Shown in pieces: positions 26,930 to 38,216 of a DNA stretch of 64,000 nt; within the stretch, counting starts at the first letter, position 1, and each line of letters starts with the position of its first letter. The stretch spans positions 30,388,703-30,452,702 of the forward strand of contig NC_092234.1 in assembly GCF_036320965.1 (NCBI RefSeq), written 5' to 3'. Source of the DNA: Panulirus ornatus. Taxonomy: Eukaryota; Arthropoda; Malacostraca; Decapoda; Palinuridae. The translations under genes and the position numbers were made by a program. A model generated the notes under the pieces. It did no database searches, was not told the DNA's origin, and saw nothing but the letters and a program-made list of their open reading frames with translations.

Positions 26930-27690
26930 GGTCCACTTTGGTTGGACCACTCACCCACCCCAGGTCCTCCAACACTGGACCATCTTCCCCTATTTCTTCA
27001 CCTAAGCGTTCTACATGACTGAGCCGCCTTCCCCGAGTCCCCTTACCCCAGGGTCCTCCGAGACTGCACCACCTTCCCCAAGGCCTCAATCCCAGGGTCC
27101 TCCCTGAGCGAACCACCTTGCAACACCCTCGGGGTTCAAGGTGTCGCCTCCTCCTTGGCACCCAGGCACAAGTCTCCCATGAATAAACACTTTATCCTCG
27201 CTCCCAGACCAGAGGGGACTCCCACACTAGACCAACATTGCCCAAAACAGTGAATCTCACGTTACATTATTTCTCATACAACCCTAAAGTCACTCCTTTC
27301 CAGCGTAGGTCATACTCTCCTCTGGATCGAACTTACCTCCAGTCCTTCATCCAAAGTTCTTCTTGACTGAACCGGCCTACCATAACCTCCCACTGCAAGT
27401 CTACCTCGATTGGCCCACCAGAATCCTCGACAACCCATCCCAGATCCACCTTGACTGGCCCACTTCAAGCCCCCTCAACCTCCTATCCCAGGTTCACCTT
27501 GACTGGCCCACCTCAATCCCCCGTCCCCCCAACCTCCCATCCCAGGTCCACCTTCATTAAACCCTCGCTCCACCATGACTGGATCACCTTGTACAGCTCC
27601 CCTCCTCCCTTCTCCTACTAAATCCGCAACCCCTGGATCGCCCTTGAGTCACCTACCTACCACCACACCTTGGTTCTTCAGGAGTGAACC
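26930..27690. repeat. Degenerate C-rich minisatellite
   Basis: Imperfect units of about 45-55 bp share CCCAGGTCCACCTTGACTGG, CCCACCTCAA and CCCCAACCTCCCATC blocks. They are best preserved at 27390-27560. Confidence 0.6.
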
Positions 27691-27699
27691 TCCTCCCCT

Positions 27700-28440
27700 T
27701 AGCCCTCTCCTTGCATGGAAGATCTGCTCATTTCCCTCCCAGCCTCTCATCAATCATTAATCCAATATTGGCCGCAATGCCACAGCTTCAAATTACCAGG
27801 CGAGCGGCCAGCGATGCATCTCTCCTCGGCTTGTCGTGCACGACGCAGATTACCTTCATCTCTTGATCATTCCACATTTTTTCCCCTCTCTTGTTTAATG
27901 TACAGGATAACAAATTAGCACTCTATCTTGATCCCAGTTTTAACAAATGAGGATTATCTCAGCTGGTTTTTGTGCGAGTTATTTTTAATCCTTTTTTTTC
28001 AATGCAGACACAGCTGGTTCTTGTGCATTTCAATGAACAGTTTTGAACGGCATACTATACCTCATATTGTGTCTTTCGTTTCCAAATTCTCTCTTCTTTC
28101 TTGTAGATAAATACTTGGTTTTTGGTTGTGCTGCAACAAACTCATCTCTAACGCTTAATTTTTCTCACATATCTCCGGGAAACGTGACTTTCTCAAGAAT
28201 AAACTTCAAAGAAAATGATATTATCATCTGATAACAATGCAGCAATGCTTATTAAATCCTTATCAAGTGTGATTATAATCTGATAATTACCACCTTCCAC
28301 CTTGTTATACCATCAAATTACTAACTCTTGGGTCTAACAACCCTTCACGTGTACCAGGATCATAAACAAGTGCTCGTTTATTTCTGCTACACCTCGGGAC
28401 ACCACCATCACAGTATTTCATATATTTCTAATTTCGTCAA
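27700..28440. other. No gene recognised
   Basis: A/T-rich DNA without a supported feature. Confidence 0.5.
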
Positions 28441-28444
28441 AAAT

Positions 28445-28447
<3 letters not shown>

Positions 28448-28502
<55 letters not shown>
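28448..28502. repeat. (TA)n microsatellite
   Basis: A TA array of 55 bases at the 3' end of the minus-strand LINE copy. Confidence 0.99.
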
Positions 28503-28507
<5 letters not shown>

Positions 28508-28571
28508 TGTTTCTCGCGTCAGCGAGGTAGCGCAAGGAAACAGGCGAAGAATGGCCTAACGACTCATGGAC

Positions 28572-28663
<92 letters not shown>

Positions 28664-29408
28664 GCCCATACACGCACATATACCATACACGCACATATAC
28701 ATACATATACATTTCAACGTATACATCCATATACATACACAGACATATACATGCACACCCATGTACATATTCATACTTGCTGCCTTCATCCATTCCTGTC
28801 GCCACCCCTCCACACAGGAAACTGCATCCAACTTCCCCCTCCAGGGAGGTAGCGCCAGCAAAAGGCAAAAAGGCCACATTCGTTCACACTCAGTCTCTAG
28901 CTGTCATATGTAATGCACCGAAACCAAAGCTCCCTTTACACATCCAGGCCCCACAGACCTTTCCATGGTTTTCCCCAGACGCTTCACATGCCCTGGTTCA
29001 ATCCACTGACAGCACGTCGACCCCGGTATACCACATCACTCCAATTCACTCTATTCCTTGCACGCCTTTCACCTTCCTGTATGTTCAGGCCCACAAAATC
29101 TTTTTCACTCCATCCTTCCACCTCCAATTCGGTCTCCCGCTTCTCCTTCCCTCTACCTCTTACACATATATCCTCTGTCAATCTTTCCTCACTCATTCTT
29201 TTTGTCCAAACCATTTCTGCTCTCTCAACCATGTGTCCAAACCCTCTTCTCTTCTCTCAACCACACTCTTCTTATTACAACACATCTCTCTTACCCTTTC
29301 GTTACTTCTCGATCAAACCACCTCACACCACATACTGTCCTCAAGGATTTCATTTCCAACACATCCACCCTCCTCCGCACAACCCTAACTATAGCCCATG
29401 CCTCGTAA

Positions 29409-29411
<3 letters not shown>
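28502..29411 (-). mobile_element. 3' part of the same LINE family, inactive copy
   Basis: Read on the minus strand, this begins beside a (TA)n array at 29411 with a sequence that matches the 36.8 kb LINE from its CEAWA region onward. It contains the recognisable C-terminal residues [25 protein letters not shown] and [12 protein letters not shown] (open stretch 28984-29232). Frameshifts and deletions split the frame. The 3' UTR follows, with two copies of the tail motif (GCGCTACCTC near 28847 and near 28520), separated by a stretch that has expanded into (TA)n at 28584-28661. It ends at another (TA)n array. The open frames on the plus strand here are only the reverse of this element. Confidence 0.85.
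28584..28661. repeat. (TA)n microsatellite inside the LINE 3' UTR
   Basis: A TA array of about 78 bases. The 62.4 kb copy has only GCGTTTATGTATTTAAACAT at this point, so the array grew after insertion or in a sublineage. Confidence 0.95.

Positions 29412-29504
<93 letters not shown>
29411..29504. repeat. (TA)n(GT)n compound microsatellite
   Basis: TA of 53 bases and GT of 41 bases, joined to the 5' truncation point of the minus-strand LINE. Confidence 0.99.
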
Positions 29505-29507
<3 letters not shown>

Positions 29508-29865
29508 CGTTTTCATTTATTCCAGGCCACCCTTTCTTGGTTGTCCTCCAGCGCCAAGGTTGCGCTAGGTAGCGCAGAAACAACAGATTCATGTGAAGGC
29601 AGAAGTGATCTGACGAGACTGCGCTATATCGTCGACTGACAAAAACAGAGCCTCACCAAACGTGACGCGTTTTAAAATAAAAAAAAAGCAGGCGGAGTCC
29701 GGTAGCACCTGTCTATCTATCTGTCTATCCATAATTATATAATCAAAGTGTTTCTTCGTCACTCATAAACGCCTACTGAACCCATATTTTGAAAGTAGAT
29801 ACTTTAGAATATTGGCTTGAAGGCAGTTCTGAGGCTAACAAAAGCCACTTTTCACAAATCTGTAT

Positions 29866-29930
29866 GTACTCTGGCTGAGTGGGCCCCATATTATGGGTGT
29901 GGGTTCGACTGTCTGTACGTCTAAGTGATG
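29866..29930 (+). mobile_element. tRNA-like promoter remnant
   Basis: TGGCTGAGTGG (29872-29882) matches an RNA polymerase III A box, and GGTTCGACT (29902-29910) matches most of a B box. Box spacing is shorter than in a tRNA and no cloverleaf forms. It is probably a SINE relic. Confidence 0.3.
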
Positions 29931-29989
29931 GCCATTTCGATGCCACCACCATTCTTTCTCGAGCGGCGCCGGGTATACAAACAAATATT

Positions 29990-31345
29990 CATATCAATAC
30001 ATCCCAATCCAGTAGATCGACTTAATCTTATCATATAATCAACGTACACAGTGAAAGTAAAGCGGATGATGTAATTTCTACAGATTTCAAGAAAGCATTC
30101 TTTATACTTCTTCACCATGGATTACGTGCAAGAGTCTAGTTACGTGGTGCATAACGCGTGCTGTACTTCGAGTAGAAGATCAGTTGACTGGCCTCAAACA
30201 AAGAGTAGTGATTAACGGTCAGGCCTCATAATGGTTGGACGGGACAAGTACGGTGCCACAGGGATCAATCCTGGGACCTCCTCTATAATGGTTGGACGGG
30301 ACAAGTACGGTGCCACAGGGATCAATTCTGGGACCTCCTCTGTAATGGTTGGACGGACAAGTACGGTGCCACAGGGATCAATCCTGGGACCTCCTCTCTT
30401 TCTCGGCCTGGACAATGACAATGACCTATGTTGTATACCATCAAAATTCGCCGACGACACCACATTAAATAAAGCGACAACAGACTGAGCATCTGTGGCT
30501 GCAAGATGATCGAAGCAAACAAAAAAGAACTTGGGCAACATGATAAATGAACTTTTACATACAGATAAATGCAAAATCTTACGAACCGTTCAAAATCATT
30601 AACATGTTCACAAGCGTATGAGTCATATCTTGTCATGAGAGTTGTAAGCTCTTTTTGGGAGGGAAGTCATGAAAGAAGTGTGCCCCTTGTACGTAATTGT
30701 CTGCGATCCCTAAATCATCGGCAGTGAAAAACGAGGACTAGCAAACTACTGCATGAACTATGCTGAACTAGACAACATGAATGAAGAGAAATGCTTGGTG
30801 TAATAATCTTCAACGTCTTTAAGCCAAGCAAACAGTGCGTAGTAGTGTACAAATTAACGAAGAAGACGAACATATTGAGCCTTCTCTGATGGGGCATTAG
30901 AATCTGAAGTCTAGGAAACTATCACACTGCTTCCAGTCCGATAAACGAATCCGATGAGAGTCGTTTAAAGACTACAGGTCTACAAACTTGAAGCGACGGA
31001 ACCTTTACGTTTGATTTAGCAAAAAAAAATCAATATCCCTACCAGGCTTCAGCTCAGGAATCTAGGTTGAAAACCACAGGACTAGACAACCTTAGCTTAT
31101 GGGATGGAAGACTACGAAATGATTTAACAGAGGTACTTGACTTTATCAAAAATTTCGACAATATTGATCTTAGCAGTTCAAGGCCTCCAAGAGCAGTAAT
31201 GGATACAAATACTTAAGTAGAAGTTTTACTAATGGATGAAAATAAAAAATTTCTTCTTTAACAGGGTTGTTAATACGACGAATCATTTACCAGCTGAGCA
31301 GTAGAGAGGAACGCCATAAGTGTGTTTAAAAAATGGACGAATACC
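29990..31345 (+). pseudogene. Decayed CR1/Jockey-type LINE reverse transcriptase
   Basis: Codons across several frames spell RT motifs in order: DVISTDFKKAF (30068), then KQRVVINGQAS (30196), VPQGSILGPPLFL (30366) and SKFADDTTL (FADD at 30447-30458). The connection region includes INAKSYEP, and the thumb has RLKTTGLDNLSLWDGRL (about 31064) with VLDFIKNFDNIDL. The C-terminal end has FFFNRVVNTTNHLPAE (about 31245). This order is that of CR1/Jockey-group LINEs and differs from the RTE-like family at 36.8 kb. Many stops and frameshifts show that it is old. No endonuclease part is visible, and the left boundary is approximate. Confidence 0.8.
30228..30397 (+). repeat. 57-bp triplication inside the LINE RT motif
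   Basis: Three adjacent copies (57, 57 and 56 bp) begin ATAATGGTTGGACGGGACAA or a variant and end GGGACCTCCTCT. Only the third copy, one G shorter, is in frame with VPQGSILGP. The first two copies carry the extra G and read out of frame. The duplication therefore followed or accompanied the death of the element. Confidence 0.9.
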
Positions 31346-31349
31346 ACAA

Positions 31350-32250
31350 AGCAGCTCCACGACTGACGATATTTGCGCCTCCGTGGTTATCTAAAGTATC
31401 TTCTATGGGAGAAAGATACGGCAGCAGCAAGTCGACACAAACAACAGCTCACTCCAGCTTTAACAAAGAGTGTCAACTAAGTAATCTTGTCACTGAACTC
31501 ATGTGGACACGACCCAATGTTTTAAGCAACTCGGAAAAGTCGATCCTCTTTTTTTTCCCCATTATTTTTCATCCTTTCGAAACGACCCCAGTGGTCTGCT
31601 GCTGTCTGCATTCCTCAGTGTTTTAAAACGTCTAATGTTACAAATCATCATCCCTCTCTTCGACTAAACACAAATCATATGGAAGTGTGATAACTGACCC
31701 CCTTTTTTGGTGGGTTGACGCATAAATATACGACTCCCTTTTGGTCCTTTATTTCTTACTGATTAGGGCGAAGATCCTCTTCAGTAGAGTCATACGATAT
31801 ATTACAACATTACTTTTTAATCAACTATAAAACTGATCTTCTTAGGCCCCTGCTTCCCCTACCGGTAGGAGGTCAGAACATATGGAAGTCGAACCTGGGG
31901 TGCATCTCCATACAAACACTATTGTTTTAAAGTTGTACAACAATCTATCATTAGAAAACTAATATCAGGACACGAAGACCACTTGTTTACACACAGCAAC
32001 AACATTACCAGACCTAACTTTTTTTTCGACCAAATTAGAAAAAAAAGTCTCGGGCATTTCTCTTTCTTTGTCTGCTGCTCTACTTTCTAGCATATAAACT
32101 TCTGTTTTAGTCTCCTGTGCTACCACAAACAACCTCAGATCAACTCATTGGTCTGTCGCCGTTTGCATGCTTGCGTGTGTGTGTGTGTGTGCGCGCGCTG
32201 CCCCGTCTTTTACCCGTGTATGTATGTCCTGTGTCATTACTCCTATGTAT
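31350..32250. other. No gene recognised
   Basis: Sequence downstream of the CR1-like relic. No further LINE codons or tail were recognised. Confidence 0.5.

Positions 32251-32252
<2 letters not shown>

Positions 32253-32306
<54 letters not shown>
32253..32306. repeat. (GT)n microsatellite
   Basis: A clean GT array of 54 bases. Confidence 0.99.
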
Positions 32307-32308
<2 letters not shown>

Positions 32309-32514
32309 TCGTATCAGTTTACACAACAAACAAAGCTGCAGACACAAATACAGATGCACTTTCCTGCAAAGAAGGTACTGTAATCATTATGTTGGATTAA
32401 AGATCTCTTCTATCAGTGGATTTTAGGGATGTGTGGTACAAAATACTCTTACTTCTCCCGACGCCCCTACGGAATTAAGGAAAGGGGGATGGGTGGGGGA
32501 ATGGGAAGGGGGTA

Positions 32515-32700
32515 TTCTTCAGGATCTCCAAACTATCCGGCACTGGGATGATTTAAGGAAACTGGAATCCTCATTTTCAGGATGTCCTAAACTTTCGAAG
32601 ACAGGAATAAATCAAGGAACAGTCAGACCCTCTCATTCTCAGTGCCTCTAGGGCTGTAATACAACCCTGGGATGATATAAGTAAAATCGGGTCATATTTT

Positions 32701-32777
<77 letters not shown>

Positions 32778-32830
32778 TGGCTACTGGGCCGGGAATAATT
32801 AAAGGAAAATCCAAAATTCTAGATTTCAGT
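32515..32830. repeat. About 60-bp degenerate tandem repeat interrupted by (TC)n
   Basis: Four or five units each start near TTCAGG or TCAG and contain CTGGGATGAT(T/A)TAAG or a variant. The (TC)n array at 32704-32775 lies inside the fourth unit. Confidence 0.65.
32704..32775. repeat. (TC)n microsatellite
   Basis: A clean TC array of about 71 bases. Confidence 0.99.
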
Positions 32831-33274
32831 GCAACCCCTCCAAAAATATAAAAAATATCCCTGGGGCCTGGCACTCCCTTAATGTGCCAATGTTTTCCAG
32901 TCTCCCTGCTCCTAACATGTCAGTCTTCCTATTCCCTCAAACTAATGGTGGTGTAATAGCAGAGGGTCCAGAGATTTATCAGATCCCATGGCTAGGCTTA
33001 ATATCGCACAAGTCAATCATGTTGATCAATTAAGAAAATTCCTTTATGAAATTCTATCTATGGCCAATGATACCACGACTGACAAGCAAGGAATTGCAAA
33101 TGAAGAAAAATTTCAAGTCAGCTGAGCATTAATTTATGAATTCTTAGGAAGCAGTGCAAAGGGTACGACCATCATCATCATAACCTCCACTGAGAAAGCT
33201 CCTTGTGTTATGCCAGCAAAAAGCTGCTGCAATTCTTCAATGTCTCGAAGGTTTGGTCGCCCATAAGACAAGTC

Positions 33275-33540
33275 ACAGACCCTTCACTACTGCGAAGACA
33301 TCGCCGTCCCTTCATGTCACGAGGGCACCCCCACACAGAGACCCCTTCCCTCAAAAGAAAACACCACAGTTCCTTCACCGTCACAAGAGCATCGACATCC
33401 TCAAAAAAAAAAAAAAAAAACGGTATCCAAGTCCCTTCACTCTTCACCGTCACGAGAGCAACGACACCGCACACAAAAAAAGGATAACGCAACCCCTTCA
33501 CTCATCATCATCGCGAGGGGCGTCGTTGCCTATCAGAGAT
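33275..33540. repeat. Degenerate tandem repeat, about 70-bp units
   Basis: Repeated CCCTTCAC, CGTCACGAGAGCA and CGACA blocks separated by A-runs (33402-33420 is the longest). Three to four units. Confidence 0.55.
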
Positions 33541-33964
33541 GCGCCCCCCCCAACACACACACACACACACCATCCTTCACCATCACCCACAGCCATGTGA
33601 GAAACACCTTCATCCTGCGCCGTCACCGGGACGGCCTCAGCTCAGGGCGGACCTTCAAGGACCCCTGAGAGAACAGAAACACGACTGTGCTGCTTCCAAA
33701 CTCCGGCTGGGGGTACTACTACACGCACATACCAGGGCTCGAATATGGTGATCACCCAGCCCATATCTCCCTCTTATCTCATCAATGGTGGATATTATTA
33801 TTTCTTCTGACCGTTAGGGAAGAGGGCACAAAAAAGGGATTAGCATGGCCCCAGGAGACTGATGATGAGTGCAGTACGTCCGGTCTTTGTGGTCGCTCCA
33901 CGACGCCAGCCAACCGCCGCCACAGTTCTGCTGCTGGGTTGCCTTGCTGGGCCCTGTACAGCCA

Positions 33965-34085
33965 GTAACCTGGGGGTCAACTAAGTGCCCAAAATGACCC
34001 AGTCATTTCCAGTAACCCAGTGACAACTAGTGCTCAAAATGGCCCAGCCATTAACCCCGAGTCAACTAACGCTTCAAATCCCACA
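33965..34085. repeat. Short tandem repeat, about 46-bp units
   Basis: Two to three units share AGTAACCC, GTCAACTA and GCCCAAAATGACCCAG. Confidence 0.6.
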
Positions 34086-34089
34086 TCCC

Positions 34090-34940
34090 AGACCTCTACC
34101 CAGACGGCCCTTACTACTGACAGTGCTCTGCTGTGCTGCCGTCATCACTGGAGCCAAATATATGCGTCAAAACTGACACAAAACTCCATCACCTGCGTCA
34201 CTGAAAGAATCACCGAAAGAAGTTACATCAAACGGGCACTGTATGGTACTCCTGAATTAGGGAAAATCTTAAACACAAATCAACAGTCGCAACAACGGAA
34301 CATAAAATAAAGGAACATCAAGCCAGTAAAACACACACACACACACAAACATTCAGACATACATATATAGTAAATGAGGAGGACATCGACCGATATACAT
34401 ATTTAAATATCAAGCCTTTCTAACATAGCAAATACTCTTTAAAAAAAACGCTAAAATAACAAATGCAACAAGACAGTTACGAAGCCAATAAATATATAAA
34501 AAAAAAGGGCTCAAGAAATAAAAGATAAAACTGCCAGCAATTAAAAGGCTCGGAGAGAAAGTACCAGCTGGCGGGTCATGGTATACAACCCGCTCCAGTA
34601 CGGTGCCCTATGAGCGCTGTAATATTGTCTTGATTACAGCTTGAGATAAGGAGATACAAAGGAGGATTCCAGTAAAGGAGGTTGGCTGGCTCGGAGGCCG
34701 TGATTTGGGGCGCGCTATTATGACTGCAGGTGGCCGCCGCGTAAGACTGACCATCGTGGATAAGATAGGAAGGGGGCTAGAGGGAAAGAAAGGGGGCGAG
34801 GAGGGGAGAGAGAATAGAACCCCTACCGAGGGGAGGCTGGGAACTGCAGCAACTGTGCAGTAATTAGAGGGTGGCAAAAACTCCCCCTTCTGGCTGGCTG
34901 GCTCTCTCTCTCTTTCTCTTTCTATCTCTTACACACACAC
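34090..34940. other. No gene recognised
   Basis: A/T-rich on the left, purine-rich at 34760-34830. No supported feature. Confidence 0.5.
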
Positions 34941-34941
34941 A

Positions 34942-34946
<5 letters not shown>

Positions 34947-35011
<65 letters not shown>
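34947..35011. repeat. (TC)n microsatellite
   Basis: A TC array of about 64 bases. Confidence 0.99.
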
Positions 35012-35013
<2 letters not shown>

Positions 35014-36275
35014 GAGTTCAGCGGCTGGAGCGCCATTCGAGTTTCTCATCACCGAAACAATTCCTCCACAGCTCAGGACACACACACACACACACTAGAG
35101 CCGCCCGTACCACACCTAAGCCTTGAGAACGCTGGACGCCCGAAGACTAACGCGTCAGGCACAGTGGTAGGAAAATCCAGACGAAAATCCTCCTTCTCTC
35201 ACTCTAAACCCCTCCCTCCCTTCCTCTGTCGCACCCCTCATCCCCAATGCGTCCGTCACGGCGAGATTGGATTCTTCAAGCCAAAAGGGACTCCGACTCG
35301 ACCCTTTTCTTCTGGTCGGTGGGCTGGTTCGTCTGCAGGCAGCTGCGTTCACATACTGGCTAATGGAACTACGTCATGTGAAGTGTTTGAGACAAGGCGG
35401 GGGAATGGGGGTAAAGGGGTGGGGGGGTGGACTTACATGGCCTACGGGGCGCAGGAGCTGAGCGATGGGTTACCAGATATGCCTCCTGAGGGCGACAAGC
35501 ATAGGCAGGATCCTGTTCACTTACAAGATGGGGGTCTGTGATACGTACACGGTTAAGTATCCTAAGGCGGCTGTGGTCCGCTCATGGAGATCGTCATCTG
35601 AATAACGACTGATAGGAAAAAAAATAAAAATCTTAAAACTTCATCAACGTTCTGTATAACAAATGGCGTCTTAGATACTTTAACGTAAAATAACTTATGA
35701 ACAGGAAGTCGTTCGTAATAGATTTAGTAGCAAAACAGAAGCGCCTCTGATAAGAGTAAAATATACCACAATCAATGAGAAAAGATGGCAAATAATTGCG
35801 TGTCTCCTCTGCATCTAATTCTTGATGTTTTAGATAAGACATTGACATTATTCTGTTGTAGTGAGCAAATCAATCTTATCTGTATACTTCAGAAACGTCT
35901 TAATATTATTTTCATCTTTACGAGGGTATGTCAAGTACCACGCTGTTACACTGTATCACAGAAAACTTAATGCTGCGGTAAGAAAATGAAAACGGAAAAG
36001 TTTCACGCAAAAGTTGCTCTCAAATGTTGCCAATCTAACTACTATGTGACCCCCCCTGCATAGTGATAAACACGCGTCATGGGGGGGCAAATGCACATAA
36101 AGTATCACTTATCAAGTTCATGAATGTTCAAAGACATTTCAGGATAATCATCTCAAACTAACAATGGCAGAAAACATCTCAGAACTATTAAACACAAGAG
36201 ACTTCAATGCTTGGAAAGACAAGTAGTGATCCAGAGTATTTTTTTAAAGACCAAAGACATAAAACATAGACACGC
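35012..36275. other. No gene recognised
   Basis: A 125-codon frame at 35164-35541 matches no family I know. No other signal. Confidence 0.45.

Positions 36276-36277
<2 letters not shown>

Positions 36278-36308
<31 letters not shown>
36278..36308. repeat. (TA)n microsatellite
   Basis: A TA array of 31 bases at the tail of SINE-like copy B. Confidence 0.97.
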
Positions 36309-36310
<2 letters not shown>

Positions 36311-36543
36311 CTTTCTTTCATACTTTTCCCCATTTCCCGCATCAGCGAGGTAGCGTTAAGAACAGAGGACTGGGCCTTTGAGGGAATATCCTCATCTGGC
36401 TCCCTTCTCTGTTCCTTCTTTGGGGAAAAAAAAAAAAAAAAGGGGAGGATTTCCAGCTCCCAGCTCCCTTCCCTTTTAGTCGCCTTCTACGACACGCAGG
36501 GAATACGTGGGAAGTATTCTTTCTCCCCTATCCCCAGGGATAA
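36309..36543 (-). mobile_element. SINE-like element, copy B
   Basis: Reverse-strand copy of the 23.4 kb unit, with the same order of blocks. The 3' tail abuts (TA)n at 36278-36308. The 5' end (CCCCAGGGATAAAAATTATT on the plus strand) has no (TA)n array beside it, unlike copies A and C. It sits about 250 bases left of the open LINE RT. Confidence 0.8.
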
Positions 36544-36719
36544 AAATTATTTACGAATTATAAAAAATAAAAAAAGGGGGTTTTCTACACACTTCTTGCA
36601 TAGAATAATAACAATATATACTAAAACTACAATGGCAAAGTATGCCACATAAGGGATACAACATATATTAGTTGCCTGTTCAATCTGCTACATATGAATG
36701 GAGCACGTGACATAATCAG

Positions 36720-36721
<2 letters not shown>

Positions 36722-36791
<70 letters not shown>
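36722..36791. repeat. (TA)n microsatellite at the LINE 5' junction
   Basis: A TA array of 70 bases. The next base, 36792, is the first of the LINE RT codons. Confidence 0.99.
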
Positions 36792-36793
<2 letters not shown>

Positions 36794-37982
36794 TTTCAGA
36801 AGTGGTAGAGGATGTGTGGATCAGGTGTTTGCTTTGAAGAATGTATGTGAGAAATACTTAGAAAAGCAAATGGATTTGTATGTAGCATTTATGGATCTGG
36901 AGAAGGCATATGATAGAGTTGATAGAGATGCTCTGTGGAAGGTATTAAGAATATATGGTGTGGGAGGCAAGTTGTTAGAAGCAGTGAAAAGTTTTTATCG
37001 AGGATGTAAGGCATGTGTACGTGTAGGAAGAGAGGAAAGTGATTGGTTCTCAGTGAATGTAGGTTTGCGGCAGGGGTGTGTGATGTCTCCATGGTTGTTT
37101 AATTTGTTTATGGATGGGGTTGTAAAGGAGGTAAATGCAAGAGTCCTGGAAAGAGGGGCAAGTATGAAGTCTGTTGGGGATGAGAGAGCTTGGGAAGTGA
37201 GTCAATTGTTGTTCGCTGATGATACAGCGCTGGTGGCTGATTCATGTGAGAAACTGCAGAAGCTGGTGACTGAGTTTGGTAAAGTGTGTGGAAGAAGAAA
37301 GTTGAGAGTAAATGTGAATAAGAGCAAGGTTATTAGGTACAGTAGGGGTGAGGGTCAAGTCAATTGGGAGGTGAGTTTGAATGGAGAAAAACTGGAGGAA
37401 GTGAAGTGTTTTAGATATCTGGGAGTGGATCTGTCAGCGGATGGAACCATGGAAGCGGAAGTGGATCATAGGGTGGGGGAGGGGGCGAAAATTTTGGGAG
37501 CCTTGAAAAATGTGTGGAAGTCGAGAACATTATCTCGGAAAGCAAAAATGGGTATGTTTGAGGGAATAGTGGTTCCAACAATGCTGTATGGTTGCGAGGC
37601 GTGGGCTATGGATAGAGATGTGCGCAGGAGGATGGATGTGCTGGAAATGAGATGTATGAGGACAATGTGTGGTGTGAGGTGGTTTGATCGAGTAAGTAAC
37701 GTAAGGGTAAGAGAGATGTGTGGAAATAAAAAGAGCGTGGTCGAGAGAGCAGAAGAGGGTGTTTTGAAATGGTTTGGGCACATGGAGAGAATGAGTGAGG
37801 AGAGATTGACCAAGAGGATATATGTGTCGGAGGTGGAGGGAACGAGGAGAAGAGGGAGACCAAATTGGAGGTGGAAAGATGGAGTGAAAAAGATTTTGTG
37901 TGATCGGGGCCTGAACATGCAGGAGGGTGAAAGGAGGGCAAGAAATAGAGTGAATTGGAGTCATGTGGTATACAGGGGTTGA
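36792..37982 (+). CDS. Non-LTR retrotransposon reverse transcriptase, 5'-truncated but open (RTE-like)
   Basis: This frame is open from the end of a (TA)n array to a TGA at 37980-37982. No methionine start is needed, because the frame enters mid-domain with GFRSGRGCVDQVF, a conserved RT fingers motif. Numbering residues from the GTG at 36816, RT motif A is MDLEKAYDRV (Asp27), the PQG-type motif is GLRQGCVMSP (83-92), and the catalytic motif is LLFADDTAL (FADD at 133-136, bases 37212-37223). The thumb and C-terminal part contain YLGVDLS, LYGCEAW, GHMERM and GRPNWRW, a tail common in RTE-type LINE proteins. The AP endonuclease and N-terminal RT are missing, so the copy cannot be autonomous. No stop or frameshift interrupts about 396 codons, which suggests a young insertion. 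The clade name is inference; the RT identity is firm. Confidence 0.9.
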
Positions 37983-38167
37983 CGTGCTGTCAGTGGATTG
38001 AAGCAAGGCATGTGAAGCGTCTGGGGTAAACCATGGAACGCTGTGTAGGTATGTATATTTGCGTGTGTGGACGTGTGTATGTACATGTGTATGGGGGGGG
38101 GGGGTTGGGCCATTTCTTTCGTCTGTTTCCTTGCGCTACCTCGCAAACGCGGGAGACAGCGACAAAG

Positions 38168-38215
<48 letters not shown>
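37983..38215 (+). mobile_element. 3' untranslated tail of the 36.8 kb LINE, ending in A-run and (TA)n
   Basis: The tail continues directly from the RT stop. It contains a G-run (38091-38103), then GTCTGTTTCCTTGCGCTACC, CGCGGGAGACAGCG and AGTAT, then an A-run from about 38170 and (TA)n to 38215. The same tail recurs elsewhere in the window at the ends of other copies, which marks it as the element's 3' terminus. Compared with the copy at 62.4 kb, the internal segment between the stop and the tail is shorter, so part of the UTR has probably been deleted here. Confidence 0.85.

Positions 38216-38216
<1 letters not shown>

Noticed and set aside
28777..29572. Overlapping plus-strand open frames of up to 219 codons
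   Set aside because: They are the reverse strand of the minus-strand LINE copy, whose protein residues are recognisable.
35164..35541. 125-codon open frame as an exon
   Set aside because: No domain, and flanking splice sites could not be argued from the sequence.
37466..38006. Minus-strand open frames of 111-158 codons
   Set aside because: They are the antisense of the LINE RT frame and its tail.
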